Shown one piece after another: positions 7,441 to 18,488 of a stretch of 32,605 nucleotides of DNA. Source of the DNA: Altererythrobacter sp. (GTDB lineage Bacteria; Pseudomonadota; Alphaproteobacteria; Sphingomonadales; Sphingomonadaceae); NCBI GenBank assembly GCA_029265155.1, contig JAJUJV010000011.1:1-32605 (forward strand), read 5' to 3'. The position numbers were made by a program, and so were the translations under genes. Numbering within the stretch: position 1 is the first letter of the stretch; every line of letters begins with the position of its first letter. The notes beneath the pieces were generated by a model. It saw nothing but the letters and a program-made list of their open reading frames with translations. It ran no database searches and was not told where the DNA came from.

Positions 7441-8220
7441 TTGAACCGCAAAACGGGCGGCGCGATCAGCCAGGCGCTTGACAGCAGCCTGGTGAATGCC
7501 CGGCGCGCAGACCAGGACCCCGAACGCGCGCGGATCGCGTTTGTTGTAGCTGAGCGGTTTGCCGAACGCATCGGTCACGGCAGCGCCCGCTTCCCGGGCG
7601 ATAAGAGTCGCCGCCGCAATATCCCATTCGTAGCCCCAGCGTAGTGTCGCCAGAAGATCGGCGCGGTCGTCGGCAACCATGGCGATGCGCAGTGCGATCG
7701 AGTTCGGCCGTTCGACCATTGTCAGGTCCTGATCCTCCGACGGCAGCGTTTCGGCCGGGACACGCGCGCCGGTCAGTGAGGTCCGCTGACTTGCGGAAAG
7801 TGGCCGTCCGTTGAGCCAGGCACCTTGTCCGGCCGTCGCCGTCCAGACCTCTTCGCGGGCTGGCGCCACGAGGGAGCCGATCAGCGGCTTGCCGGCGCTG
7901 ATCAGCGCGACCGACACGGCCCAGCCAGAGCGGCCGCCGATGTAGTCGCGCGTGCCGTCGATCGGGTCGACCAGCCAGCAAAGCCCACGCCCGAGCCGTT
8001 CGGGCCGATCGATGGATTCTTCGGACAGCCACCCGGCGGAAGGCAGCAACGCCGACAGCTCGCGCTTAAGGAAGCTGTCCACTTCGAGGTCGGCCGCACA
8101 GACCGGGCTGTCGTTGTCTTTTATCCAGCTTTCGAGAGCGTGGCCGCCGCCCGGCCATTGCTGCAGCGCAATCTGACCGGCCTCGCTGCAGATGTCCTCG
8201 AGGCGCTGACGGTCTATCAT
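7438..8220 (-). CDS. cysQ: Inositol-monophosphatase-family phosphatase, CysQ-like (3'(2'),5'-bisphosphate nucleotidase)
   Basis: The 260-residue protein has the Li-sensitive, Mg-dependent phosphatase signature: WLSEES (Glu67/68), [16 protein letters not shown] with the metal ligands Asp85 and Asp88, and the second motif [16 protein letters not shown] with Asp200. The wide DPIDGTRD(Y/F)I form resembles CysQ, which hydrolyses 3'-phosphoadenosine 5'-phosphate formed in sulfate assimilation. Other members act on inositol or fructose phosphates, so the exact substrate is inferred. The open frame continues far upstream across sucC; the ATG at [10 protein letters not shown] is the sensible start and leaves 105 nt to sucC. 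It is monocistronic and convergent with the OmpA lipoprotein gene, its TAA lying in the terminator stem. Confidence 0.85.
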   Translation of the reverse strand: MIDRQRLEDICSEAGQIALQQWPGGGHALESWIKDNDSPVCAADLEVDSFLKRELSALLPSAGWLSEESIDRPERLGRGLCWLVDPIDGTRDYIGGRSGWAVSVALISAGKPLIGSLVAPAREEVWTATAGQGAWLNGRPLSASQRTSLTGARVPAETLPSEDQDLTMVERPNSIALRIAMVADDRADLLATLRWGYEWDIAAATLIAREAGAAVTDAFGKPLSYNKRDPRAFGVLVCAPGIHQAAVKRLADRAARFAVQ

Positions 8221-8325
8221 CGGATGCCAACTGGAAGCCTTGCGCGGGCTTTGCAAGCGCGGCGCGCTGTGCTTATGCCCGCCGCATCCCCATTTTCCGT
8301 CCGACTCCGGAAGGCGCTCTCCACC

Positions 8326-9521
<1,196 letters not shown>

Positions 9522-9525
<4 letters not shown>

Positions 9526-10394
9526 TCGGTCAGTCCGCGCTCGCGCATCCACTCGGTGAGCGCGGCGTTTACGGCCTCGGGCGCTTCCTCCTGCACCCAG
9601 TGCGAAACATCGGGCAGGCGCCGGATGGTGAGGTCCGGCACGTGCTCGGCGGTGGGCGTGACCAGCTCAGGGCCGAGAGCGGTGTCCTGCTCGCCCCAGA
9701 TCAGCAGCGTCGGGGCCCCGACGCCTGGACCTCGCACCATGTCCTCGAAGCGGCGATTGGCCCGATAGTAGTCGAGCATCGCCTTCATCGCTCCTGGCGC
9801 TGCCGCATTGCTACGATAGTGCGCGAGCAACTCGGGCGGAAACGTCTTACGACTTTGGGCGGTCCGTCGCAGCGCACGCCCGACCATCCTTGCATGTCCG
9901 GCGCTGAGCGAAAATTCGGGTAGCCACGGAAGCTGGAAATAGGCCGCGTACCAAGACCGCAGGCGCTGCCTCCAGCTCGTGCGGATGACGCGGGCGAAGA
10001 CCGCCGGATGCGGCGCGTTGAGGATCACCAGGCCATCGAGCGGCCGAACCTGCCGGATCGCGAAAGCCCAGGCGATAATCCCGCCCCAGTCGTGGCCGAT
10101 CAGCACGCGCCGCCGGGCGCCGAGCGAATCGAACAGAGCGGCGGCGTCGGCAACCAGATGATCGACGTGATAGGCCCCGCGCTCCTTCGGCCGGCTGCTG
10201 CCGCCGTATCCACGCATGTCGGGTGCGACGGCGCGCCAGCCTTGCTGGACGAACATCGGTAACTGATGCCGCCAACAACGGCGGCTTTCAGGAAAGCCGT
10301 GCAGCAGCAGGGCCACATCGTCGCCCTCACCTGCTTCATCGACCTCGAATTGAAGGTCGTTGGCGTGGATCGAGTGAGTTCGGACCAGCGTCAT
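9522..10394 (-). CDS. Alpha/beta hydrolase, epoxide-hydrolase-like
   Basis: This 290-residue alpha/beta-hydrolase has HGFPE (residues 32-36, the HGxP oxyanion motif), [11 protein letters not shown], and a nucleophile elbow GHDWGG with Asp102 in place of serine. The Asp nucleophile plus HGxP points to epoxide hydrolase rather than esterase; haloalkane dehalogenases also use Asp but have different cap features. A likely catalytic acid lies in [12 protein letters not shown] and the catalytic His in [15 protein letters not shown]. Substrate cannot be told. It has no signal peptide, so it is cytoplasmic. The gene is monocistronic, divergent from etfB across 158 nt and tail-to-tail with sucC with overlapping stops. 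Confidence 0.85.
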
Positions 10395-10552
10395 GCTGCT
10401 CAGACTTTCCGGCGCAACAGGCGTTCCGGGTGCCGCCGTGATCGCTTGTCCGCCGGTCCAGTTGATAAATACGTGGCTTGACCTCGGCCGTCAGTGACGC
10501 GAAGTCGCCTGCGTAAGAATGTTGCCGACGGCGAGAAGCATCGGAGAGCCGC

Positions 10553-11302
10553 ATGAAGATCCTCGTGCCCGTGAAGCGGGTCATCGACTATAACGTCCGT
10601 CCCCGGGTGAAAGCCGACGGCAGCGGGGTCGATCTCGCCAACGTCAAGATGAGCATGAACCCGTTCGACGAGATCGCAGTCGAAGAAGCGATCCGTCTTA
10701 AGGAAAAGGGCCACGCCAGCGAGATCGTCGCCGTGTCAATCGGGCCCGCAAAAGCGCAAGAAACGTTGCGCACCGCGCTCGCCATGGGGGCCGACCGCGC
10801 GATCCTGATCGAAACCGAGGAAGCGGTGGAGCCTCTCGGCGTCGCCAAGCTGCTCAAGGCGGTGTTCGACGAAGAACAGCCGGGCCTGGTGGTGATGGGC
10901 AAGCAGGCGATCGACGACGATTCCAATCAGACCGGACAGATGCTGGCGGCGCTGACCGGGCGGCCGCAAGGCACCTTTGCCAGCAAGGTCGAAGTGGACG
11001 GCGAACGCGTTACCGTAACGCGTGAGGTCGATGCCGGGCTTGAGACGGTACGGCTCACACTGCCCGCGATCGTCACGACCGACCTGCGCCTCAACGAGCC
11101 GCGTTACGCATCGCTGCCCAACATCATGAAGGCTAAGTCGAAGCCGCTCGTGGTGAAAAGTGCCGCGGAATACGGAGTGGACATTACCCCGCGCCTGAAG
11201 GTGCTGAACGTCGCTGAGCCGCCGGTGCGGCAGGCGGGGGTGAAAGTCGATTCCGTCGACGAACTGGTTTCCAAGCTGAAGACATTGGGAGTCGTCGCAT
11301 GA
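10553..11302 (+). CDS. etfB: Electron transfer flavoprotein, beta subunit
   Basis: EtfB (249 residues) forms with EtfA the heterodimer that carries electrons from acyl-CoA and other dehydrogenases to ETF:ubiquinone oxidoreductase. It begins [16 protein letters not shown] and contains [19 protein letters not shown], the [12 protein letters not shown] region, [18 protein letters not shown] (AMP-binding loop of the family) and [20 protein letters not shown], the EtfB recognition-loop signature that docks partner dehydrogenases. A GGAG lies about 9 nt before the ATG. The gene overlaps etfA as ATGA. The 158-nt upstream gap to the divergent hydrolase gene should hold the operon promoter, but I see no clear consensus in it. 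Confidence 0.97.
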   Translation: MKILVPVKRVIDYNVRPRVKADGSGVDLANVKMSMNPFDEIAVEEAIRLKEKGHASEIVAVSIGPAKAQETLRTALAMGADRAILIETEEAVEPLGVAKLLKAVFDEEQPGLVVMGKQAIDDDSNQTGQMLAALTGRPQGTFASKVEVDGERVTVTREVDAGLETVRLTLPAIVTTDLRLNEPRYASLPNIMKAKSKPLVVKSAAEYGVDITPRLKVLNVAEPPVRQAGVKVDSVDELVSKLKTLGVVA

Positions 11303-12231
11303 CCGCGCTGGTTTGGGCCGAACACGAGAACGGCGCCCTCAAGGACGCGACACTGGCCGCCGTGAGCGCGGCTGCAAAACTGGGCGCGGTGCACCTGCTT
11401 GTCGCCGGCGAGGGGCCCGGAGCCCGTTCGGTCGCCGAGGCCGGGTCACGGGTGTCAGGCGTCGGAAAGGTCGTGCTCGCCAGCGATCCGGCGTTCGCCC
11501 ACCCTCTGGCTGAAAACGTCGCGCCACTGATAACCGATCTGATGGCCGGCTACGACGCGTTCGTCGCCGCGGCGACCACGACCGGCAAGAACCTGGCTCC
11601 CCGGGTCGCGGCGCTGCTGGACGTGATGCAGCTCAGCGAAGTGATCGGCATCGAGGGCCGCACCTTCACCCGGCCGATATACGCAGGCAATGCCATTGCA
11701 ACGGTCGAAAGCAACGATCCCAAGCTGGTTCTGACCGTGCGCGGTACCGCATTCGAGAAAGCCGCCGCAGATGGGGGCTCGGCCGATATCGAGGAGATAG
11801 ACGGGCTGGGGGACGCGGGTCTCTCCAGCTTCATCTCGCTCGACGCCTCGAAAAGCGAGCGGCCGGAGCTGACCAGCGCGGGCATCATCGTCTCCGGCGG
11901 CCGCGCACTGAAGGATGCGGCGACCTTCGAGCAGTTAATTGTTCCCTTGGCCGACAAGCTGGGAGCCGCCGTCGGAGCGAGCCGCGCCGCGGTGGATGCC
12001 GGCTACATCTCCAACGATTTCCAGGTCGGCCAGACCGGCAAGATCGTTGCGCCCGAGCTCTACATCGCCATCGGCATCTCCGGCGCAATCCAGCATCTGG
12101 CGGGCATGAAGGATTCCAAGGTAATCGTCGCGATCAACAAGGACGCCGACGCGCCAATATTCCAGGTGGCCGACATCGGGCTGGTCGGCGATCTGTTCCA
12201 GGTGGTGCCAGAGCTTACCGCAAAGCTCTGA
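11299..12231 (+). CDS. etfA: Electron transfer flavoprotein, alpha subunit
   Basis: EtfA (310 residues) supplies the FAD-binding part of the ETF heterodimer in the cytoplasm. The N-terminal domain starts [20 protein letters not shown]. The C-terminal FAD domain contains [56 protein letters not shown] and [18 protein letters not shown], all canonical. The start overlaps the etfB stop by 4 nt (ATGA), giving the usual etfBA coupling and 1:1 synthesis. About 100 nt separate it from the next gene, with only a weak hairpin between. Confidence 0.97.
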   Translation: MTALVWAEHENGALKDATLAAVSAAAKLGAVHLLVAGEGPGARSVAEAGSRVSGVGKVVLASDPAFAHPLAENVAPLITDLMAGYDAFVAAATTTGKNLAPRVAALLDVMQLSEVIGIEGRTFTRPIYAGNAIATVESNDPKLVLTVRGTAFEKAAADGGSADIEEIDGLGDAGLSSFISLDASKSERPELTSAGIIVSGGRALKDAATFEQLIVPLADKLGAAVGASRAAVDAGYISNDFQVGQTGKIVAPELYIAIGISGAIQHLAGMKDSKVIVAINKDADAPIFQVADIGLVGDLFQVVPELTAKL

Positions 12232-12251
12232 GCCTAGACAGCAGCACGCTC

Positions 12252-12273
12252 AGACGAAGGCGAAAGCCTGTCT
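12252..12273 (+). other. Weak hairpin downstream of etfA
   Basis: AGAC-GA-AGGC, a GAAA tetraloop, and GCCT-GTCT form an 8-bp stem with a GA bulge. The tail has only a few T residues, so termination would be weak. It could mark the end of the etfBA transcript or act as an RNA-end stabiliser. Confidence 0.3.
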
Positions 12274-12329
12274 TGCCGGCTTCCCATTGCTGGCATAGCA
12301 TCCGCTTCAGGGGACTGGAGAGGATCGTT

Positions 12330-13235
12330 ATGAAAAGATTGCTGATGTTGCTGGCAGGTGCCGGCTTGGCAGCTGCTTCGACGGCGCAAGCGCAAGACGC
12401 ACCTTACAAGCTGTCGGGCCAGTGGGCGGCTGATTACGGCGATGACTATTGCCGCCTCGCCGGTACGTTTTCGAACGGTAAGGACGAGATTGCACTCGGC
12501 TTCGAACGAACGCAGCCCGGGCCGTTCCTGCGGATGATGCTGAGCGGGAAAGACATCAGGACGTTCCGCGGGGCAAGCGAGCTTGGCTATCAGTTCCGGC
12601 CAGGTGGGTCGGCGCAGAGCGCCCCCTACTTCCGATCAAAGACGCCGGATGGCCAGGATTACATCTTCCTCGACAATCTCACCCTGCTGCAAGTTTCGTC
12701 CGGCCCGCCTGCGCCTGGCGCGGAGCCGGCTTCCCCCCAGATGTACAACCGGCAAGCGGAGCAAGACGCGGCCGGCGGTGTGACCGAAGTGGTGCTGGAC
12801 AAGGGCATGACCTCGCCGGTGCACATCGATATGGGATCGCTGCGCGCGCCGCTTTCCGTTCTTCAGGATTGCGCCGACGATCTTCTTAAAGTCTGGCAAC
12901 TGGACCCGGAGAAGCACAAGACGATGACGATGCCGGTCATCCCCAACTTCTCCCCCGAAGGCTGGCTCCCTGGCGGCATGATCCCGTTCAGTGAGTTCAG
13001 CAAGTTCATGGGCAACTCCAATCAGGTTCGGCTGATTGTCGATGCTGCAGGCAAGCCCAGTTCCTGCACCGTCCATAGGCCGACGCTTTCGCAATCGCTG
13101 AACGGGCAGATCTGCAGCACCTTGATGGAAAAGGCGAGTTTCCAGCCGGCCAAGGATGCGCAAGGGCAACCTATGGCCAGCTATTGGATGGGGTCGCCGA
13201 TGTTCTTGGGGCCGCCGATGGGCGGCAGGCGCTAA
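12330..13235 (+). CDS. Secreted protein of unknown function with TonB-C-like C-terminal region
   Basis: I do not recognise the full protein. The 301 residues begin with a clear Sec signal peptide (MKRLLMLLAGAGLAAAS...AQA, likely cleaved near residue 22). The middle (about 24-225) has two or three cysteines and no repeat. Residues about 228-290 read NQVRLIVDAAGKPSSCTV, then LNGQICSTLMEKASFQPAKD and GQPMASYW. This strand-helix-strand pattern with paired cysteines resembles TonB/TolA C-terminal domains (V.vD..G.v..C.V...A.F.PA.D..G.P). There is no membrane anchor, so it would be a free periplasmic relative. The ATG is chosen for the signal peptide and the GGAGAGG about 8 nt upstream. It shares its stop codon region with the convergent GNAT gene. 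Confidence 0.75.
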   Translation: MKRLLMLLAGAGLAAASTAQAQDAPYKLSGQWAADYGDDYCRLAGTFSNGKDEIALGFERTQPGPFLRMMLSGKDIRTFRGASELGYQFRPGGSAQSAPYFRSKTPDGQDYIFLDNLTLLQVSSGPPAPGAEPASPQMYNRQAEQDAAGGVTEVVLDKGMTSPVHIDMGSLRAPLSVLQDCADDLLKVWQLDPEKHKTMTMPVIPNFSPEGWLPGGMIPFSEFSKFMGNSNQVRLIVDAAGKPSSCTVHRPTLSQSLNGQICSTLMEKASFQPAKDAQGQPMASYWMGSPMFLGPPMGGRR

Positions 13236-13763
13236 GGCAGGCGTTCGAACAAGCCGACCGTTTCGCCGCCCGGGAAGTGTGGCTTCGCGCATCGGTGTGA
13301 AGCCAAGCTTCCGCGCCAAGCGGAGGGAGGGCACATTGCGCTGGGCGATCATGCACACGACGCGGCGTGGGCCGTGTTCCGAGTCGAACCACTCGAATAC
13401 AGCCCTCATCGCCTCGTGACCGTAGCCGACTCCCTCCTGGTCGTGGCGCAGCACCCATCCAGCTTCCGGCATGTCATCGAAGTCTGGTCCTAAGCCGCGC
13501 CAGGTGTGGAAGATGCCGCAATTGCCGATCACCTGACCCAGGTCCCGCCGCCGGATCGTGAAAGCGCCGTATCCGTACAGCAGCCAGCTACCCGCGCTGC
13601 GGCAAAATCGGGCGAAATGTTCGGCGCTGGTCGCCCCCGAGCCGAGGAAGCGCGTTGTCCGGGGATGAGAGACCATAGCCAAGATGGCCGGCCAGTCGGC
13701 CTTCACCGGCAACCTCAGCTCGAGACGTTCGGTAGTAAGCTGCGGGGCATTCGTCAGAGCCAC
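13232..13763 (-). CDS. GNAT-family N-acetyltransferase (RimJ/RimL-like), apparent frameshift near 3' end
   Basis: The protein opens ...LTTERLELRLPVKADWPAI, a typical RimJ/RimL-type GNAT start, and carries the acetyl-CoA loop EGVGYGHEAMRAVFEWF and the C-terminal RNVPSLRLARKLGFTPM. After REATLPG the open frame continues about 200 codons antisense through the neighbouring gene, which is implausible. Skipping one base in the run at 13266-13273 restores GETVGLFERLP and a TAG, an ending typical of the family and giving about 176 residues. That corrected stop overlaps the convergent gene's TAA by the tetranucleotide CTAA. So either the gene carries a recent +1 frameshift or the sequence has a base-call error. 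The start is GTG, overlapping the DUF445 gene by 10 nt. The acceptor substrate is unknown. Confidence 0.75.
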
Positions 13764-15100
13764 TGCGTCACCGCATGGATAGTCAGGCCGACCAGGCCAC
13801 CGACAAGCGTGCCGTTGATGCGGATGAATTGCAGGTCCCGCCCCACCGCATTCTCGAGCCGGTTCGTGATCGTGCGGGCATCCCAGCGGCGCACCGTCTC
13901 CGAAACCAGTTGGACGATCTGAGTGCCGTAGCGGGTCGTGAGGGCGACGGCGGTGCGGCGGGCGAAGCGGTTAACTTGCCACTGAAGATATGTGTCGGTC
14001 TGGAGGGCATGGCCGAGCTCCGCCAAAGCGCCGCGTATCTGGCCGCCCAGGGCCGCATCGGGGTTACGCGCCATGTCGATCAGCGCGTGGCGAAGCCTCT
14101 CCCACACCCCGGTCCACCATTCGCCGACAGCCGGATTGGCGAGTATCTCCCGCTTGGTCGCTTCGACTTTCGCCCGCGTCTGCGGATCGTGGACGAGATC
14201 GTGAGCGAGCTTCTCAAGGCCTTCTTCCACGGTCTTGCGCAGCTGATGATCGGGATCGACCAGCACTTCGGCGAGCATGCGATAGAGGCCATCGAGCACC
14301 GAGTTGGCGAGCCGCTCGTCCAAGCCGGTCCAGCGTAGCAGCGCGTTCGCCCGGGCCTGGATCATCGAACGTACCAGATCTTCGTTGTTCTCGAGCGTCA
14401 CCCCGACCCAGCGGATCAGCGATTCTAGGAGCGGCCGGTGACGGCCTTCAGCTATCGCGGCGGTGAGGGCGGACCCAAGCAGCGGGGCCATCTCGATACG
14501 TTCAGCCTGGCGGACCAAGCCGGCCTTGACCTGGTTGCCAAGCCGATCGGGATCGAGCGTCTCGAGCAGTTCGGCGACCAATCCCCCGACCCCTGCGCTT
14601 ACCCGGCCCTGCCCTTGTGAGGGAGGACGCAGCAGGAAGTCCCCCGCCGCGCGGGCCAAGTTCATGTCGCGCATCCGGCGCGCGACGACACCGGGCGTCA
14701 GGAAATTGTCGCGCAGGAACCCCGCCATTGTATCGGCAATGCGGTCCTTCTTCTCCGGGATGATCGCGGTATGCGGGATCGGCAGCCCGAGTGGGCGCCG
14801 GAACAACGCCGTCACCGCGAACCAGTCGGCAAGTCCGCCGACCATCGCCGCCTCGGCGAATGAGACGACATAGCCCCAAGCCGGATGCCGGTCTTCAAAC
14901 TGCAGGCCGACGATGAACACGCCCGCCATCAGCACCAGCAGCGCGGTAGCCGTCATGCGCATCGCCTTGGCGCGATCGGCAGGCACACCGCCGAGACCGG
15001 CCGGAGCCACCACAGGCGGCGGCAAGCCCAGCCGTCGCGGCGCTCCTGAGCCCTCAGAAGGGCGATTGTCGCTATTCGGCTGGATAGGGCTCCGCCACAT
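13754..15100 (-). CDS. DUF445 family inner-membrane protein
   Basis: This 448-residue protein matches DUF445 (YjiN-like). A hydrophobic segment at about residues 48-66 is followed by WGYVVSFAEAAMVGGLADWFAVTALFRRPLGLPIPHTAIIPEKKDRIADTM split over the conserved GGLADWFAVTALFR and IPHTAIIP blocks, then a long charged, probably helical middle region. The end has the family's IRINGTLVGGLVGLTIHAV membrane hairpin. Function is unknown. The start is uncertain: the first ATG overlaps the RND permease gene by 29 nt and gives a proline-rich N-terminus with little ribosome-binding signal, and a later start before the first membrane segment is possible. It probably shares the RND operon transcript and overlaps the GNAT gene downstream. 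Confidence 0.85.
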   Translation of the reverse strand: MWRSPIQPNSDNRPSEGSGAPRRLGLPPPVVAPAGLGGVPADRAKAMRMTATALLVLMAGVFIVGLQFEDRHPAWGYVVSFAEAAMVGGLADWFAVTALFRRPLGLPIPHTAIIPEKKDRIADTMAGFLRDNFLTPGVVARRMRDMNLARAAGDFLLRPPSQGQGRVSAGVGGLVAELLETLDPDRLGNQVKAGLVRQAERIEMAPLLGSALTAAIAEGRHRPLLESLIRWVGVTLENNEDLVRSMIQARANALLRWTGLDERLANSVLDGLYRMLAEVLVDPDHQLRKTVEEGLEKLAHDLVHDPQTRAKVEATKREILANPAVGEWWTGVWERLRHALIDMARNPDAALGGQIRGALAELGHALQTDTYLQWQVNRFARRTAVALTTRYGTQIVQLVSETVRRWDARTITNRLENAVGRDLQFIRINGTLVGGLVGLTIHAVTQWL

Positions 15101-18100
15101 CGCCGCGATCGTGCCGATCGTCGCCCGGCTTATAAGTCAGGAAGCGGGTCCGCAGCCACGGACCCACACGCTTTTCGAAGCCGTCGGCCAGGCTGAAGCC
15201 AGCCGGAACGATGATCAGCGTCAACAGCGTGGAAAGCAGCAGCCCGCCGATCACCACTGTGCCCATCGGCGCACGCCAGGCGGCATCGCCCGACAGCGAC
15301 AGGGCCGTCGGCACCATGCCGGCGGTCATCGCCACCGTGGTCATCAGGATCGGCTGCGCGCGTTTGTGGCCGGCATCGATGATCGCCGGCTTCTTCGGAA
15401 CGCCGTTGTCCATCTCCTCAATCGCGAAGTCGATCAGCAGGATCGAGTTCTTGGCGACAATGCCAAGCAGCATCAGCAGCCCGATATAGACCGATATCGA
15501 GATCGGTTGCGGCTGACCGTCCACCAGCAACCCGACAAGTGCCAATGCGATCAACCCGCCTAGCGGTGCCAGGAGCAGCGACGTCATGTTGACCAAAGGC
15601 GACACGAAGCGGCGGTAAAGCAGGACCAGCACGGCAAAGACCAGCAGCACACCGCTGATCACCGCGATGATGAAGTTCTGGATCAGCTCCTGTTGCCACT
15701 TCTCGTCACCGACCGGCTCGTTCGACACACCTTGCGGCAGATCGCGCATGATCGGCAGATTGTTGATCCGTTCTTGCACAGGCCCCTTGAGCTCCCCGGG
15801 CCCTAGGTCGGCGCCGACGAACACGCGCCGCGTCTGGTTGAACCGCTGAATCTGCGTCGGACCGGCGCCGAAGCGGATTTCCGCCACGCGCTTCAAGGGA
15901 ACCGAACCACCCGCCGCAGTCGGCACCGGGAGGTTCTCGATGGTCGAGATGTCCTGGCGCGATTGCTTGGGAAGCACGACCCGAATCGGCACCTGCCGGT
16001 CGCTGAGCGAGAACTTTGCTGCGTTCTGGTCGATCTCTCCCATCGTGGCGATGCGGATCGCCTGGCTGAGAGCGCTGGTCGTGACGCCTAGTTGTGCCGC
16101 CAGATCGAGCCGCGGGACAATGATCAGTTCCGGCCGCTGCATGTCGGCAGCGATCCGCGGCGCGACGAGGCCCGGCACCGTTTGCATCTGTTCCACAAGC
16201 GTCTGGGCGGTGCGCTGGAGAAGATCCGGATCGGAGCCGGTGAACATGACCGAGATATCGCGGCCGGTCCCGCCGCCGCCGCCGCCCTGGAAAGTAACAC
16301 GCGCGTCGGGGATCTTCTGTAGCTCGGGCGCTATGCGGCGCTCGAACTCGTAGCTCGGAATTTCGCGATCTTCGTTGAGCACGATGAACAGGCGAGCCGA
16401 GCCTTCGCTGATCTGTTCGAGTACCCGGCGCACTTCCGGCTGAGCACTGATAATGTCGGTCACACGGTCGGCAACGACTTCGGTCTGCTCGATCGTAGTG
16501 CCGGGCACCATTTCGATGGTCAGTTGCGCGGTGTCGTCGTCGGTTGTCGGCTGGAACTGCTGCGGCAGGGTCATCAGCAGAGTGGCCGTGAGGGCGAGCG
16601 CCCCAATGCCGACCAGGAACATCCAGAAACGGTGATCGCGCCAGCGCGCACGGATGCGCCCCCTCAAGTAGTGGCGCCAAGCGACGAAGTCGCCGTCCAT
16701 ACCGCGTGCCAGCGTGTCGATCACGGCGCGCGTCACCAGGAAAGCGGCGATGGCGGCGAGGAGCTGCGCAATAGAGGCGTAGCTACTGTCCTCCGCCATC
16801 AACTGACCGACGAGCCACCAGGCGCCCACCGCCGCGGCCACCATGACAACAGCGAAGCCGAACTCGAGAACGCCGTAGCCGGGCCGCGCGGGGACCGGCG
16901 TCAGCCGGGCCTTGTAAGCCTCGACCTTCTCGGTGCTGAGCGTCCAGTTGAGGAGCCTCATGTAGAGGTCCATCATGCGACCTTCGCCGTGGGAAGCGTG
17001 ACCTTTCGCCTGCAGGAAGTAGGCGGCGATCATCGGTGTGATCATGCGCGCCACGGCCAAGCTCATCAGCACGGCCGCCACCACGGTAAGACCGAAGTTC
17101 TTGAAGAACTGGCCCGAGATGCCGGGCATCAGGCCGACCGGCAGGAACACCGCGACGATAGAAAGACTGGTCGCAACGACGGCCAGACCGATCTCGTCGG
17201 CGGCGTCGATCGAGGCCTGATACGCGCTTTTGCCCATTCGCATATGCCGGACGATGTTCTCGATCTCCACGATCGCGTCATCGACCAGCACGCCTGCCAC
17301 CAGGCTCAGCGCCAACAGCGAGAGCTGGTTGAGCGTGAAGCCCATCATATCCATGAACCAGAACGTCGGGATGGCCGACAGCGGGATCGCAGTGGCGGCA
17401 ATGACCGTTGCCCGCCAATCGCGCAGGAACAGGAACACGACGATAACCGCGAGGATCGAGCCTTCGACCAGCGCGGCGATCGAGCTTTCGTACTGCTCCT
17501 TGGTATATTTGACGCTGGTATAAAGCTGCGTAAAGCTGATGCCGGGATTATCGGCCTCGATCCGCTTCATTTCCTCGATTGCCGCATCGTAGACGGTAAC
17601 GTCGGAGGCACCCTTCGCGCGCTCGATGCCGAAAGTGACGACTTGGCGGTTGTTGAGCTTCGCGATCGACGTCTGCTCGGAGTACCCGTCATAGACATGC
17701 GCGACCTGGTCGAGGCGGATCGTGCGGCCGCCACCGAGGCTGATGCGGGTGTTCGAAAGTTGAAGCGCATCATCGGCATTGCCAAGCACGCGAACCGACT
17801 GACGCGAGCCGGCAATTTCGGCAGCGCCGCCGGCGGCATCCACGTTGATCTGCCGTAGCGCCTGGTTGACCTGGCTGGCGGTGACCCCGAGCGCCTGCAT
17901 CCTAGCGGGATCGAGCACTACGCGGATCTCGCGGTCCACGCCGCCCCCGCGGCTCACCGCGGCCATGCCTTCGATCGACAGCAGGCGCCGGGCGATGGTA
18001 TCGTCGATGAACCAGCTGAGCTGCTCCATCGTCATATCGTCTGCAGCCACGGCGAAATAGCCGATCGGGCCGCTGCCGCCGACCTCCACCTTGGTCACAC

Positions 18101-18488
18101 GCGGTTCGAGAATGCCTTCGGGCAGATCGCCGCGAATCTGATCGATCGCGTTCTTAACCTCGTTGACGGCAATGTCGGGATCGCGGCCGATCTCGAACTG
18201 CACCATCGTGGTGCTCGAGCCTTCGCGAGCGGTGGACTGAATCTCGTCCACGCCATTGACCGAACGCGCGGCGGCTTCGACCTTCTGGGTTATCTGCGTT
18301 TCGATTTCCGTCGGCGCAGCGCCGGGCTGGCTGATGTTGACCGTAACTGCCGGAAAATCGATGTCCGGATTGTCGTTGACGTCCATCCGGCTGAACGAGA
18401 CGATACCCGCCAGCGTCAGCGCAATGAACAGAACGATCGGAACGATCGGATTGCGGATCGACCAGGCGGAAATGTACCGGAGGTTCAT
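15072..18488 (-). CDS. RND-family efflux transporter permease (AcrB/MdtB-like), with extra membrane insert
   Basis: The permease is the proton-driven inner-membrane pump of a tripartite efflux system. It begins [18 protein letters not shown] and shows both porter/docking halves. In TM4, [14 protein letters not shown] holds the proton-relay Asp pair, and [17 protein letters not shown] in TM10 holds the partner Lys. At 1138 residues it is roughly 90-100 longer than AcrB. The extra length is mainly between the amphipathic helix ending LLNWTL (about residue 518) and TM7 (starting about 617), where two additional hydrophobic segments occur (about 537-560 and 570-590). A glycine run (GGGGGG) lies near residue 730. 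It overlaps the adaptor gene as ATGA. No outer-membrane channel or TetR regulator gene is adjacent, so the channel is presumably shared. Confidence 0.93.
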   Translation of the reverse strand: MNLRYISAWSIRNPIVPIVLFIALTLAGIVSFSRMDVNDNPDIDFPAVTVNISQPGAAPTEIETQITQKVEAAARSVNGVDEIQSTAREGSSTTMVQFEIGRDPDIAVNEVKNAIDQIRGDLPEGILEPRVTKVEVGGSGPIGYFAVAADDMTMEQLSWFIDDTIARRLLSIEGMAAVSRGGGVDREIRVVLDPARMQALGVTASQVNQALRQINVDAAGGAAEIAGSRQSVRVLGNADDALQLSNTRISLGGGRTIRLDQVAHVYDGYSEQTSIAKLNNRQVVTFGIERAKGASDVTVYDAAIEEMKRIEADNPGISFTQLYTSVKYTKEQYESSIAALVEGSILAVIVVFLFLRDWRATVIAATAIPLSAIPTFWFMDMMGFTLNQLSLLALSLVAGVLVDDAIVEIENIVRHMRMGKSAYQASIDAADEIGLAVVATSLSIVAVFLPVGLMPGISGQFFKNFGLTVVAAVLMSLAVARMITPMIAAYFLQAKGHASHGEGRMMDLYMRLLNWTLSTEKVEAYKARLTPVPARPGYGVLEFGFAVVMVAAAVGAWWLVGQLMAEDSSYASIAQLLAAIAAFLVTRAVIDTLARGMDGDFVAWRHYLRGRIRARWRDHRFWMFLVGIGALALTATLLMTLPQQFQPTTDDDTAQLTIEMVPGTTIEQTEVVADRVTDIISAQPEVRRVLEQISEGSARLFIVLNEDREIPSYEFERRIAPELQKIPDARVTFQGGGGGGTGRDISVMFTGSDPDLLQRTAQTLVEQMQTVPGLVAPRIAADMQRPELIIVPRLDLAAQLGVTTSALSQAIRIATMGEIDQNAAKFSLSDRQVPIRVVLPKQSRQDISTIENLPVPTAAGGSVPLKRVAEIRFGAGPTQIQRFNQTRRVFVGADLGPGELKGPVQERINNLPIMRDLPQGVSNEPVGDEKWQQELIQNFIIAVISGVLLVFAVLVLLYRRFVSPLVNMTSLLLAPLGGLIALALVGLLVDGQPQPISISVYIGLLMLLGIVAKNSILLIDFAIEEMDNGVPKKPAIIDAGHKRAQPILMTTVAMTAGMVPTALSLSGDAAWRAPMGTVVIGGLLLSTLLTLIIVPAGFSLADGFEKRVGPWLRTRFLTYKPGDDRHDRGDVAEPYPAE

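Noticed and set aside
16524-17858. Large plus-strand frames opposite the RND permease
   Set aside because: Charged, repetitive-looking translation without motifs; the permease on the other strand explains the open frame.
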